From an uncultured Bacteroidales bacterium (GTDB lineage Bacteria > Bacteroidota > Bacteroidia > Bacteroidales > UBA932), in contig CASEBV010000006.1 of assembly GCA_949286415.1 (NCBI GenBank), positions 62,001-126,000 of the forward strand: a stretch of DNA of 64,000 nt, written 5' to 3'. Within the stretch, counting starts at the first letter, position 1; each line of letters begins with the position of its first letter. This document shows, piece by piece, positions 44,724-53,361 of the stretch. The position numbers were made by a program, and so were the translations under genes. The notes under the pieces were generated by a model. That model had not been told where the DNA came from. It did no database searches and saw only the letters and a list, made by a program, of their open reading frames with translations.

Positions 44724-46022
44724 ATGAAACGGGCGCTTATCATCACATATTATTGGCCGCCTTCAGGCGGTTCAGGAGTCCAGAGATGGGTCAAGTTCTC
44801 CAAATACCTTCCTGAATACGGTTGGCAGCCCGTGATATATACTCCCGAGAACCCGGACCTGACCACAAGGGACAGGACTCTCGGGGAGGAAATCCCGGAA
44901 TGCGCGGAAATCATCAGGAGGCCAATCATAGAACCTTACGGGATATACCGGAAACTTACCGGGGCCAAGGCGGCTTCCGAAGGGGAAGTGAACCCCGTCA
45001 ATGCACAGAAGAAAGGGCTCCTCAAGAGGCTTATGATGTCAATAAGGGGCAATCTGTTCATCCCCGACCCGAGGTGTCTGTGGATCAGGCCGTCAGTCAG
45101 ATATCTCAAGAAATATCTCAAAGAGCATCCCGTCGATGTGATTGTCAGCACGGGACCACCACATTCCATGCATCTGATTGCATGCAGGCTCGCTGAAGCC
45201 ACCGGACTGCCGTGGATAGCGGATTTCCGGGACCCGTGGACAAAATTGTTCTATTTCAAGCATCTGCAGCTGAGCCGGTGGGCGGAGAAGAAGCACTGCC
45301 GGCTTGAAAAGCAGGTGCTTGACAGCGCCACCGCCGTCGTATCCGTTTCCCCTCTCGTACAGGAGGAGTTCAGGGCCATGACATCCACGCCAGTGGAACT
45401 GATTACCAACGGATATGACGAGGATGACTTTGACCAGGTGGTGGAGCCGGACGGATATTTCAATATCGTGCATACGGGCCTATTCGCCTCCGACGGGAAT
45501 CCCGATACCCTCTGGAAAGTCCTTTCCGAAAAATGCAGGACTGACAGGGAATTCAGGAAAATGCTCCGCATCCGCCTCGTCGGGAAGACCGACAGGGAAA
45601 TAATATCTTCCATAAGAAGCTGCGGGCTTGACGAAAACCTCGTGGACCTCGGATACCAGTCGCATCAGACGGCAGTCAGGGAACAGAAGGGAGCCACGCT
45701 GCTGATTCTTCCCCTAAGGAAAGAGCCAGAATACAGGGCCGTGCTGCCCGGCAAACTCTTCGAATATCTCGCATCCCGGCGCCCGGTCCTCGGAATAGGA
45801 CAGAGTGACGGGGCAATGGCAGCCATCCTCCGGAGGGCAAAGGCCGGCGAAGTATACGGCTGGGACGACAGCACCGGCATATCCGCCTGCATCGGCAGGA
45901 ACTGGGATGCATTCAAGAAGGGCGAATCCTGCCTGAGCACAGGCAACATAGAACAATATTCACGGAAATTCCTGGCAGGCCGCATGGCTTCGCTCATGGA
46001 ATCAATGATTGAAAGAAAATAA
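44724..46022 (+). CDS. Glycosyltransferase family 4-like protein
   Basis: This 432-residue protein has a GT-B fold. The N-terminal start RALIITYYWPPSGGSGVQRW is typical of Bacteroidetes GT4-like enzymes, DFRDPWTK closes the N-domain, and VELITNGYDEDDF is the linker motif. The acceptor/donor region near the C-terminus (RAVLPGKLFEYLASRRPVLG) carries the conserved Glu. It transfers a sugar from a nucleotide donor to an unknown acceptor, and surface polysaccharide or glycolipid is likely. Eight bases separate it from the yfhO-like gene, so the two probably act together. Confidence 0.9.
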   Translation: MKRALIITYYWPPSGGSGVQRWVKFSKYLPEYGWQPVIYTPENPDLTTRDRTLGEEIPECAEIIRRPIIEPYGIYRKLTGAKAASEGEVNPVNAQKKGLLKRLMMSIRGNLFIPDPRCLWIRPSVRYLKKYLKEHPVDVIVSTGPPHSMHLIACRLAEATGLPWIADFRDPWTKLFYFKHLQLSRWAEKKHCRLEKQVLDSATAVVSVSPLVQEEFRAMTSTPVELITNGYDEDDFDQVVEPDGYFNIVHTGLFASDGNPDTLWKVLSEKCRTDREFRKMLRIRLVGKTDREIISSIRSCGLDENLVDLGYQSHQTAVREQKGATLLILPLRKEPEYRAVLPGKLFEYLASRRPVLGIGQSDGAMAAILRRAKAGEVYGWDDSTGISACIGRNWDAFKKGESCLSTGNIEQYSRKFLAGRMASLMESMIERK

Positions 46023-46030
46023 CGGAGAAA

Positions 46031-48679
46031 ATGGAAAGGAAAACCCTCATACGGAAAATACTGGCATTCGCGGGCATAATCCTGCTGTTCATCGCCATCT
46101 CATACGCCTTCGTGCCGGAGGTGCTCAGCGGGAAGATTGTCAACCAGTCGGACATATCGGGCTGGAGAGGAATGGCACAGGAGACAATCGCCCACAATGC
46201 CGCCCATCCGGATGACAAGACGGCATGGACCAACTCCATGTTCGGAGGCATGCCGAATGTGACGATGTACGATGACTTTGACGGAGACTGGACAAAACCT
46301 CTCTACGACTTTCTGCTTGCCGGAGCCAGACCGGCATCCTACCTGTTCGTCGCCCTTCTCGGAGGATTTCTGCTGATGCTGTCATTCGGCGTCAACTGGT
46401 GGCTTGCCGTGGCAGGGGCGATTGCCGTGGCATTCTGCTCCTACAACATGCAGATAATACAGGTGGGGCACAATACCAAGATGCAGGCCATAGCCTTCAT
46501 GCCGTGGGTGCTTGCCGCCATGGTGTTCACATACAGAAGCGCAATGAAGGGCACCCGGACATCGGAATGGCTGCCGAAGACTATTCTCGGAGCCACCCTG
46601 TTCGCATTTGCCCTCAGTTTCCAGATCAAGGCCAATCATCCGCAGATAACATATTATCTGGCCATAATCATCTTCATCTATGCAGCCGTATGGCTCGTAT
46701 GGCTCTGCCTGAGCAAAGAGAACAGAAAAAGCATCGGCAGGTTCTTCGCAGCTTCGGCTCTCCTGCTCGTCATCGGATGCACCGGCATCGCCACCAACCT
46801 CAACAAGCTCATCCCTACCATGAGCTACACCCCGTACACCATGAGAGGCGGCTCGGAACTCACCCCGCAGCATGAGATGGAGAGCGGCAAAGGCCTTGAC
46901 CTTGACTATGCCACGGCCTGGTCCTACGGAATAGAAGAGACCCCGAACCTTCTCATACCGGACTTCAACGGAGGAGCTTCAGCAGGAGCCATCACTTTCA
47001 AGGATTCGGAGACGGAAAAGATTCTGCGTGAGGCGGGACAGCCGAATGTAAAGGAAATACTCGGATACCTCCCTCTCTATTGGGGACCGCAGCCTTTCAC
47101 GGCCGGCCCGATGTATATGGGAGCCGTCACAATATTCCTGTTCGTCCTCGGGCTCTGCCTCTATGACAGAAAGGAAAAATGGTGGCTGCTCATAGCCACA
47201 GTCCTCGCGATATTCCTGGCATGGGGAAGCCATTTCATGTGGTTCACCAGACTATGGTTCGACTATGCCCCTCTCTACAACAAGTTCCGCACAGTATCGA
47301 TGGCCCTTGTCATCCTTCAGGTGACTCTGCCCGTGCTCGGATTCGTCGTGCTTGACAGAATCATGAAGGCGGAATATGACTCAGGCAGGACCAGGCGCGG
47401 GCTTGTCATCGCGACTGCTGTCACAGGCGGCTTCTGTCTCCTGTTCGTCCTGTTTCCGGGACTCGCAGGCACTTTCTCAGGCCAGTCCGATTCGTCTCTC
47501 CCAGACCTGCTTGCAGACTCGCTTGCCGCAGACAGGAGGACATTGCTTGTCAGGGATGCAGTACGCAGCCTTGTGCTGATACTCTGCACGGCCGGCATCA
47601 TTTATTTCCTTTGCGGCAGAAAGACAGCCGGCGGAAAGCCTGTTTCGGGAACACAGGAGCCAAAGAAGGCCTCCACAGGAAAGGCCTCGGGCACAAACCG
47701 GATCATGATTGCGGGCCTCGCCATTTCCCTTCTGGTCATCATCGACCTTTTCCCTGTCGGCAAGAGATACCTCAACAAGGATCATTTCGTGTCAAAGAGG
47801 GAATTTTCCGGACAGTTTGCACAGAGGCCGGTGGACAAGGTCATACTTCAGGACCCGGCTCCGGACTACCGTGTGCTGGACATCAGCGTCAATACTTTCA
47901 ATGACTCCCATGCCAGCTACTGGCACAAGTCGATAGGAGGATACAGCCCTGCAAAGATGCAGAGATACCAGGACCTCATAGAAAAGTATCTCACCGGTGA
48001 AATCAGCAGCATCATAGGCACCGTCAATTCATCCGCCACAATACAGGATGCCGAGGCTGCCCTCCCTTATCTGCCTGTGACTTCCATGCTCAACGGCAAA
48101 TATATCATAATAGGCGGGGAATATCCTCCTGTAGTAAACGGTCATGCCATGGGCAACTGCTGGATTGCCGAATCCGCTGTGGCCGCAGCCACTCCTGACG
48201 ATGAGATTGCCCTGCTGAAAGGCACTGACCTGCGCAATACCGCCGTCATCGGCGATGATTTCCTGTGGGCAAGGGAACGGCTGGACTCCCTGTCGGCCCT
48301 CGCACGCACGGACATCGCGCCTGCCGACTCGGTGTGGATGACATCCTACGCTCCGAACGAACTGCACTACAGGTCAAGGCTGCATTCGGAAAGAGCCGTA
48401 ATCTTCAGTGAAATCTACTATCCGGACGGCTGGACCGTCACAATCGACGGCAAGCCTGCAGAGCTTTTCAGGGCAGACTGGATTCTCCGCGGAGCCTTCA
48501 TCCCTGCCGGAGAACATGAAGTCGTCATGCGTTTCGAGCCCCGGTCATATGTCATCGGGGAACGCCTCTCAAGGGCATCGTCAATCACTCTGATTCTGCT
48601 TCTGCTGCTCTCATGCGGAGGCCTTGCCTGGAGCTGTCACCGTTCCCAGCGCTCCGGCTCCCATTCGGGACTGATGTAG
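46031..48679 (+). CDS. YfhO-family multi-pass membrane protein
   Basis: This is an 882-residue protein with about 13 membrane helices, large extracytoplasmic loops and a folded C-terminal region (residues about 590-860). Motifs TAWTNSMFGGMPNVTMY, IKANHPQITYYLAIII and the C-terminal FSEIYYPDGWTVTIDGKPAE are characteristic of the YfhO family (GT-C-like fold, proposed lipid-linked sugar transferases; in Gram-positives YfhO modifies lipoteichoic acid). In Bacteroidetes the acceptor is unknown. It is preceded by a GT4-like gene. Its last 43 bp overlap the convergent trmB. Confidence 0.9.
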   Translation: MERKTLIRKILAFAGIILLFIAISYAFVPEVLSGKIVNQSDISGWRGMAQETIAHNAAHPDDKTAWTNSMFGGMPNVTMYDDFDGDWTKPLYDFLLAGARPASYLFVALLGGFLLMLSFGVNWWLAVAGAIAVAFCSYNMQIIQVGHNTKMQAIAFMPWVLAAMVFTYRSAMKGTRTSEWLPKTILGATLFAFALSFQIKANHPQITYYLAIIIFIYAAVWLVWLCLSKENRKSIGRFFAASALLLVIGCTGIATNLNKLIPTMSYTPYTMRGGSELTPQHEMESGKGLDLDYATAWSYGIEETPNLLIPDFNGGASAGAITFKDSETEKILREAGQPNVKEILGYLPLYWGPQPFTAGPMYMGAVTIFLFVLGLCLYDRKEKWWLLIATVLAIFLAWGSHFMWFTRLWFDYAPLYNKFRTVSMALVILQVTLPVLGFVVLDRIMKAEYDSGRTRRGLVIATAVTGGFCLLFVLFPGLAGTFSGQSDSSLPDLLADSLAADRRTLLVRDAVRSLVLILCTAGIIYFLCGRKTAGGKPVSGTQEPKKASTGKASGTNRIMIAGLAISLLVIIDLFPVGKRYLNKDHFVSKREFSGQFAQRPVDKVILQDPAPDYRVLDISVNTFNDSHASYWHKSIGGYSPAKMQRYQDLIEKYLTGEISSIIGTVNSSATIQDAEAALPYLPVTSMLNGKYIIIGGEYPPVVNGHAMGNCWIAESAVAAATPDDEIALLKGTDLRNTAVIGDDFLWARERLDSLSALARTDIAPADSVWMTSYAPNELHYRSRLHSERAVIFSEIYYPDGWTVTIDGKPAELFRADWILRGAFIPAGEHEVVMRFEPRSYVIGERLSRASSITLILLLLLSCGGLAWSCHRSQRSGSHSGLM

Positions 48680-49470
48680 TCCCCTTCATGGTCTATCTGA
48701 AATGCAAGATATGTGATGGGAATGCCCTGCGCCAGATATTGGGATTCATAGAATGTCTGCACTTCAAAGAGCGCATCCACAGCATCCTTGCCGCAGACGG
48801 AAGCAAGGGAAGAAAACTTTGAGCAGATGTCTTCCGACCGTCCGCCGTAGATGTCTGTAGAGCAGGCAAGAATCCTGAGGCCGTTCTGCTCCGCAATTGC
48901 CCTCGTATATTCATGCAGATAGCGGCTGTCCGTCTTCAGGTGGACGATTCCGCCTTTTTTGAGAAAACCCCTGTACCGGGAAAGGAACAGAGGCGAAGTC
49001 AGCCGTTTCTTTTCCCTGCCGATCTGCGGGTCTGCGAATGTAATCCATATCTCCGATATCTCTTCCAGCCCGAAAAGGGCCTCTATGAACTCTATTCTGG
49101 TCCGGAGGAAAGCCACATTCGGAAGATTGTGCCCGTGTGCATATTTTGCACCTTTCCACAGCCTTGCTCCCTTGATGTCGACTCCTATGTAATTGCAGCC
49201 CGGATTGCGCAATGCGAGATCTATCGTATATTCCCCTTTGCCGCAGCCAAGCTCCACCACTATAGGATTGCCGTTATGGAATACTTTGTCAGCCCAATGT
49301 CCTTTGAGCGGATGGTCCTTATAAATTACTTTACCATAGGATGAATCCTCCGTTGTGACCTCCGGATTCCCTGCACTGGCCGGTCTCTCTATAAGTTCAT
49401 CGGTCTTCGGCTGTATAAGGCAGGAAAATGTCTCGTTCTCCTTGAATTTCCTGAGTTTGTCCTTCCCCAT
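48637..49470 (-). CDS. trmB: tRNA (guanine46-N7)-methyltransferase
   Basis: This 277-residue enzyme has the TrmB start GKDKLRKFKENE, the SAM motif VVELGCGKGEYTIDLA, IGVDIKGARLWKGAKYA, and the FADPQIGREKKRLTSPLFL motif (family: FPDPWPKKRH..R), here in the Bacteroidetes form. It makes m7G46 in the tRNA variable loop. An extended C-terminus (SPEWEPERWER) overlaps the convergent yfhO gene by 43 bp. It is the last gene of galM-thyA-trmB. Confidence 0.94.
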   Translation of the reverse strand: MGKDKLRKFKENETFSCLIQPKTDELIERPASAGNPEVTTEDSSYGKVIYKDHPLKGHWADKVFHNGNPIVVELGCGKGEYTIDLALRNPGCNYIGVDIKGARLWKGAKYAHGHNLPNVAFLRTRIEFIEALFGLEEISEIWITFADPQIGREKKRLTSPLFLSRYRGFLKKGGIVHLKTDSRYLHEYTRAIAEQNGLRILACSTDIYGGRSEDICSKFSSLASVCGKDAVDALFEVQTFYESQYLAQGIPITYLAFQIDHEGDYISPEWEPERWER

Positions 49471-49493
49471 CGTCTGTTCTGCTGGATTTTATT

Positions 49494-50288
49494 TTACACT
49501 GCTACCGGTGCTTTGATGGCCGGCCACGGGTCATATCCCTCAAGACTGAAGTCCTCATACCTGAAACCGAAGATTGACTTCACTTCCGGATTGATTTTCA
49601 TCACAGGCAGCGGCCTCGGCTCGCGGGAAAGCTGAAGGGCGACCTGCTCAAAATGATTCCTGTATATGTGCGTATCTCCCGTAGTGTGTACAAAATCTCC
49701 CGGCTGAAGGCCGCAGACCTGGGCTATCATCATTGTCAGAAGCGCGTATGAGGCTATATTGAACGGGACACCGAGGAATACATCGGCGCTGCGCTGGTAC
49801 AGTTGGCATGAAAGCCGTCCGTCAGCCACATAGAACTGGAACAGGGTATGGCACGGAGGTAGGGCCATCTTGTCCACTTCGGCAGGATTCCATGCCGACA
49901 CAATGAGCCTGCGGGAATCCGGATTGCGCCGGATCATTTCTATCACATCCGAGAGTTGGTCTATGCTCCTCCCGTCAGGGGCAGGCCAGCTGCGCCACTG
50001 GTGTCCGTACACAGGGCCGAGGTCTCCGTTTTCGTCAGCCCATTCGTCCCAGATGCTCACACCGTGGTCCTTGAGGTATTTTATGTTCGTATCCCCTGCT
50101 ATGAACCACAGGAGTTCATAGATGATGGACTTGAGATGCACTTTCTTGGTGGTCAGGAGAGGAAATCCGTCCGAGAGATTGAATCTCATCTGATAGCCGA
50201 AGACACTCTGCGTGCCTACGCCCGTCCTGTCCTCTTTCATCACCCCGTGCTCGCGGATATGCCGCAGAAGGTCAAGATACTGTTTCAT
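49494..50288 (-). CDS. thyA: Thymidylate synthase (ThyA)
   Basis: This 264-residue enzyme has the same length as E. coli ThyA. The active-site Cys is in [33 protein letters not shown] and DTHIYRNH are conserved. It methylates dUMP using methylene-THF and produces dihydrofolate, which FolA (40073-40603) recycles. It lies between galM (39-bp gap) and trmB (23-bp gap) on the same strand. Confidence 0.98.
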   Translation of the reverse strand: MKQYLDLLRHIREHGVMKEDRTGVGTQSVFGYQMRFNLSDGFPLLTTKKVHLKSIIYELLWFIAGDTNIKYLKDHGVSIWDEWADENGDLGPVYGHQWRSWPAPDGRSIDQLSDVIEMIRRNPDSRRLIVSAWNPAEVDKMALPPCHTLFQFYVADGRLSCQLYQRSADVFLGVPFNIASYALLTMMIAQVCGLQPGDFVHTTGDTHIYRNHFEQVALQLSREPRPLPVMKINPEVKSIFGFRYEDFSLEGYDPWPAIKAPVAV

Positions 50289-50327
50289 TCAGAAGGTCGA
50301 GATATTGTTCATTCGGATACTTTAAAT

Positions 50328-51380
50328 TCATTCGGATATTTTGAATGCGAAGATTATCGCCTCTTCAAATACTTCCCCGGGTCTCAGGACTGTGGAGGGA
50401 TATTCAGGCTTGTTGGGCGAATCCGGGAAATGCTGGCATTCAATGGCCACGCCGTCATAGTCATTGTAGCTTCTGCCGCATTTGCCCTCAGGACACCCTG
50501 CAAGCCAGTTGCCTGTATAGACCTGCACTCCCGGCTGTGTGGTCAGCACTTCAAGCTTCCTGCCGCTGTCCGGAGAGCGGAGCTCGGCGGCAGTCTGTAT
50601 CTGCCCCGGCTCATAACCGTCTATCACCCAGCAGTTGTCGTAGCCCTTGCCGTATTTCAGTGCCGGAAAATCTTCATTTATGTCCCTTCCGAGCACCTTT
50701 GCCGTCACGAAGTCCATCGGGGTCCCGGCAACAGGCTCGCTTTCCCCTGCCGGTATCAGCGTCTCATCTGTCGGCAGGTATTCCGAAGCATTGAGCCTCA
50801 GTTCATGGCCGAGGACGCTGCCGCTTCCTTCCCCGTTGAGATTGAAATATGCATGGTTGGTAAGATTGACCACCGTCGGCGCATCGCATTCCGCTGTCAG
50901 CGTCAGCCTCAGCTCGTTCTCATCGCTCCACTCGTATCTCGCCACTGCCTTCAGCGCTCCCGGATACCCCATCTCCCCGGCTTCGGAATAATACAGGAAC
51001 TCCACGCCTCCGTTCTCTATCCTGCTCTCCCATACCTGATTCTGGAAGCCTTCCGGACCTCCGTGCAGATGATTAGGCCCGTTGTTCACCGGCAGCTCGT
51101 ATTCCTTGCCGTCAAGGGAGAAACGCCCGAGGGCTATCCTGTTGGCATACCTGCCCGGGATTTTCCCCGCACAAGGGCCGTCGCTGAAATAGTCGAGAGG
51201 ATTCTTGTACCCGAGCACCACATCCCCAAGCTTTCCTTCCCTGTCCGGGACATTCACTGACACAATCCCAGCCCCGATGCTTGAGACCTGCACGGAAGCC
51301 CCTCCCGTATTTTTCAAAGTATACCTGTAGATTTCCTTTCCGTCCGGAGTCTTCCCCCAGAGTTCCTTTTCTATTGCCAT
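50328..51380 (-). CDS. galM: Aldose 1-epimerase (galactose mutarotase)
   Basis: This 350-residue protein has the family hallmarks GRYANRIALGRFSLDG, NNGPNHLHGGPEGFQNQVW, LTNHAYFNLNGEGSGSVLGH (catalytic His) and the C-terminal AIECQHFPDSPNKPEYPS (catalytic Glu nearby). It interconverts alpha- and beta-galactose, feeding GalK (58592-59743), which is encoded apart. No signal peptide, so cytoplasmic. First gene of the operon; TATCTTTG 41 bp upstream. Confidence 0.95.
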   Translation of the reverse strand: MAIEKELWGKTPDGKEIYRYTLKNTGGASVQVSSIGAGIVSVNVPDREGKLGDVVLGYKNPLDYFSDGPCAGKIPGRYANRIALGRFSLDGKEYELPVNNGPNHLHGGPEGFQNQVWESRIENGGVEFLYYSEAGEMGYPGALKAVARYEWSDENELRLTLTAECDAPTVVNLTNHAYFNLNGEGSGSVLGHELRLNASEYLPTDETLIPAGESEPVAGTPMDFVTAKVLGRDINEDFPALKYGKGYDNCWVIDGYEPGQIQTAAELRSPDSGRKLEVLTTQPGVQVYTGNWLAGCPEGKCGRSYNDYDGVAIECQHFPDSPNKPEYPSTVLRPGEVFEEAIIFAFKISE

Positions 51381-51420
51381 GATATTCTTCAGTTTTGAAT
51401 TTCAAGTCAGACACATCTGA

Positions 51421-51428
51421 CAAAGATA
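51421..51428 (-). promoter_or_regulatory. -7 promoter element of the galM-thyA-trmB operon
   Basis: The minus strand reads TATCTTTG, 40 bp before ATG 51380. Confidence 0.5.
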
Positions 51429-51536
51429 CGCAAAAATTCTTGAGCGCGGCCGGTGGACATGTAAAATGGCTGCCAACGGCCACGGTTACAAAATCAGCAT
51501 GGATTATCCGTTGACGCAGAATTACTGTTACCCTTT

Positions 51537-51566
51537 TTGTAAAGTTATGCATAAGGCGTATATTTG
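51537..51566 (+). promoter_or_regulatory. Complete promoter of the barrel gene 51642-52253
   Basis: TTG (51537-51539, within a T-run), 19 nt, TATATTTG (51559-51566). The transcript leader would carry the 26-bp direct repeats. Confidence 0.6.
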
Positions 51567-51581
51567 TAACCCCAATGATTA

Positions 51582-51633
51582 TTATGGCCTGTCACAGGCA
51601 TAAGTAGTTATGGCCGGCCACAGACATAAGTAA
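51582..51633 (+). repeat. 26-bp imperfect direct repeat in a gene leader
   Basis: Two adjacent 26-bp copies (51582-51607 and 51608-51633) match at 22 positions, beginning TTATGGCC and ending CATAAGTA. The first copy is also a near-perfect hairpin (TTATG-G-CCTGT-C-ACAGG-CATAA). They sit between the promoter and the start codon of the next gene. Confidence 0.75.
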
Positions 51634-51641
51634 AGAACAGT

Positions 51642-52253
51642 TTGGAACAGACTTGCCCACATACAAATGTATCTGCCCTCAATTTCATTGCGGCATTTTT
51701 CCTCGCCATGCTGCTGGCGGCATCCCTTGGCGGAAGCCTTCATGCAAGGACAAGAACCGGGGCAGGAGACAGGGAGGGGAAGGACAATGTGAGGAGGATT
51801 GAAGTGGAAGTCGGGGGAGGATTCATCCACGGCAACAGCTACGGGGGGAATCCGTCAAAGATAGGAATGGTGCTGTTCCTTGAAGCCAGGAACAATTTTC
51901 CGGGGACGCCGTTCGATGTTTCCTTTCAGGGAATGTTGGGGTCTTTCAGCAGAAAAAATGACAATCTTGCCGTAAACATCAACGGAGGAGTGACGGTGTT
52001 CGGGGACTACAACTGGAGGCTCGGCAGGAGGGCGGCACCGTTTGCAGGAGTCGGAGCAGGGATGGTATTCGTTGAAAGCCGCGGCCTTTCGACTGCCGCC
52101 GTCCGGGAAAAAACATTCGTATTCAATCCGAGGATAGGAGTGGAACTGTTTGAGCATCTCCGCATTACCCTTGAATACAAATGGATGAAGGCCCCTTATT
52201 CATTTCTCGGGCTGAATGTAGGATTCGCTTTCGGGGGAGGCAGGAAATCATGA
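51642..52253 (+). CDS. Outer-membrane beta-barrel protein, small
   Basis: This 203-residue frame, as read, starts with TTG 51642. It has a hydrophobic signal segment (LNFIAAFFLAMLLAASLGG) and then a barrel-like pattern (RRIEVEVGGGFIHGNSYGG, APFAGVGAGMVFVES, FEHLRITLEYKWM, FLGLNVGFAFGGG). No ATG precedes the signal sequence; the first ATG (codon 23) would cut into it, so TTG or another non-ATG start is likely. The frame is closed by a TAA at 51627. It overlaps the convergent DUF5106 gene by 6 bp. Not assigned to a specific family. Confidence 0.7.
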   Translation: MEQTCPHTNVSALNFIAAFFLAMLLAASLGGSLHARTRTGAGDREGKDNVRRIEVEVGGGFIHGNSYGGNPSKIGMVLFLEARNNFPGTPFDVSFQGMLGSFSRKNDNLAVNINGGVTVFGDYNWRLGRRAAPFAGVGAGMVFVESRGLSTAAVREKTFVFNPRIGVELFEHLRITLEYKWMKAPYSFLGLNVGFAFGGGRKS

Positions 52254-53273
52254 ATCACACTGGTCCCCGAGCCATCTGAGAAACGCCAGAACCTTTGTTT
52301 CCGGTGCATCCTTCATGATGACCCGCTTGTTCTTGTCAAGAATATAGAGAGACGGGATTGCACGCACATTGTAGAGCATGTCTGTCCTTATGACGAGATT
52401 GGGGTCATAGCCGTTGTACCAGCTGTCCGGATACAGGTCTTCGTATTCAAGCCATGCGGCGATGTCTTCGTCGACATAAATGTTGACCACGGCAAGACGC
52501 CCTTCTGAAATCAGCTGCCGGACTTCCCCGCTTTCTTCAAGGGCCCGGATGATGCCATGGCAGGATTCGCAGCCTGGATTGGAGAAGAAAAGCAGCACAT
52601 AGCCGGCACTGATGCCCCACAGAGTATGCACATTGCCGTTTCTGTCGGAAAATTCAAAGTCAGCCGCCTTCTCCCCTGTGGAATTGAGTGCACACATTTC
52701 GGCCGTATAGGCATATATATCCCTCTGCGGGCGGGAAAAACCTTCATGCTCTGAAAGCCCCTTGACAAACGGAAGATAAAAGTCCTCATTTCGCAGGGGA
52801 GAATTAGGGTCATAGAAATATTTTTCGGCGAGATGCGCCAAAGTCTCGAACACTGTGGACGAAGAGTCATGCCTTTCAAATGCCTCTGCCCTGCTGAAAA
52901 GTCTTGACACGCTCCTTCGGGCGGCCGTCATGGAAACGGATTCAAGTATGGGGCAATAGTCGGCGAATGCCTGCTCCACCTCTGCATAAGGGACTCCGTT
53001 GACATGCGCCGAGTCGCAGAAGAATACCTCAGAAGTATCGGTGAATTCATCCCACCAGTGCTCAGCGGCATATTCAGCTGCTTCCGGTCCGGCAGCAACC
53101 ATATCCGGCACCGTCACTTTCGGGAAATGCCTGGCCGCCGCCTGTTCTCCCGACACCTCCCTGCCGTACCCGGATTCTCCCCTGCCTCCACCGCAGGAAG
53201 TGCATCCTCCGGCAAGCAGGCAGACTGCCGCAACTGCCAGGACAGCAACCATTTGTCCATATCTGATTTTCAT
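52248..53273 (-). CDS. DUF5106/thioredoxin-fold lipoprotein
   Basis: This 341-residue protein has a lipoprotein signal (AVCLLAGGC, Cys24). The N-terminal half is helical (DUF5106-like); the C-terminal 130 or so residues form a TlpA-type thioredoxin domain with the redox motif NPGCESCHGI (CxxC), the cis-Pro RAIPSLYILDKNKRVI and AADFEFSDRNGN upstream. It probably acts as a periplasmic disulfide reductant or isomerase at the membrane. CESC differs from the CGPC of thioredoxin, so its redox potential may differ. It has its own promoter and is divergent from the large metallopeptidase-barrel gene. Confidence 0.88.
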   Translation of the reverse strand: MKIRYGQMVAVLAVAAVCLLAGGCTSCGGGRGESGYGREVSGEQAAARHFPKVTVPDMVAAGPEAAEYAAEHWWDEFTDTSEVFFCDSAHVNGVPYAEVEQAFADYCPILESVSMTAARRSVSRLFSRAEAFERHDSSSTVFETLAHLAEKYFYDPNSPLRNEDFYLPFVKGLSEHEGFSRPQRDIYAYTAEMCALNSTGEKAADFEFSDRNGNVHTLWGISAGYVLLFFSNPGCESCHGIIRALEESGEVRQLISEGRLAVVNIYVDEDIAAWLEYEDLYPDSWYNGYDPNLVIRTDMLYNVRAIPSLYILDKNKRVIMKDAPETKVLAFLRWLGDQCDS

Positions 53274-53313
53274 ATAATATCTATTATTTTTCCATTTGCT
53301 CCCATTGACATTC

Positions 53314-53321
53314 CAAAGTTA
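53314..53321 (-). promoter_or_regulatory. -7 promoter element of the DUF5106 gene
   Basis: The minus strand reads TAACTTTG, 40 bp upstream of ATG 53273. Confidence 0.5.
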
Positions 53322-53344
53322 TAAATTGTTCCGATTTTTGTGAC

Positions 53345-53352
53345 TATTTTTG
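53345..53352 (+). promoter_or_regulatory. -7 promoter element of the metallopeptidase-barrel gene
   Basis: It reads TATTTTTG, directly before the gene; ATG 53362 follows 9 bp later. The element's TTG is in frame and is not a start codon. Confidence 0.5.
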
Positions 53353-53361
53353 CAGCGCAAT

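Noticed and set aside
49956..51260. 434-residue open frame opposite galM and thyA
   Set aside because: It spans two real, conserved genes on the other strand and shows no protein family features.
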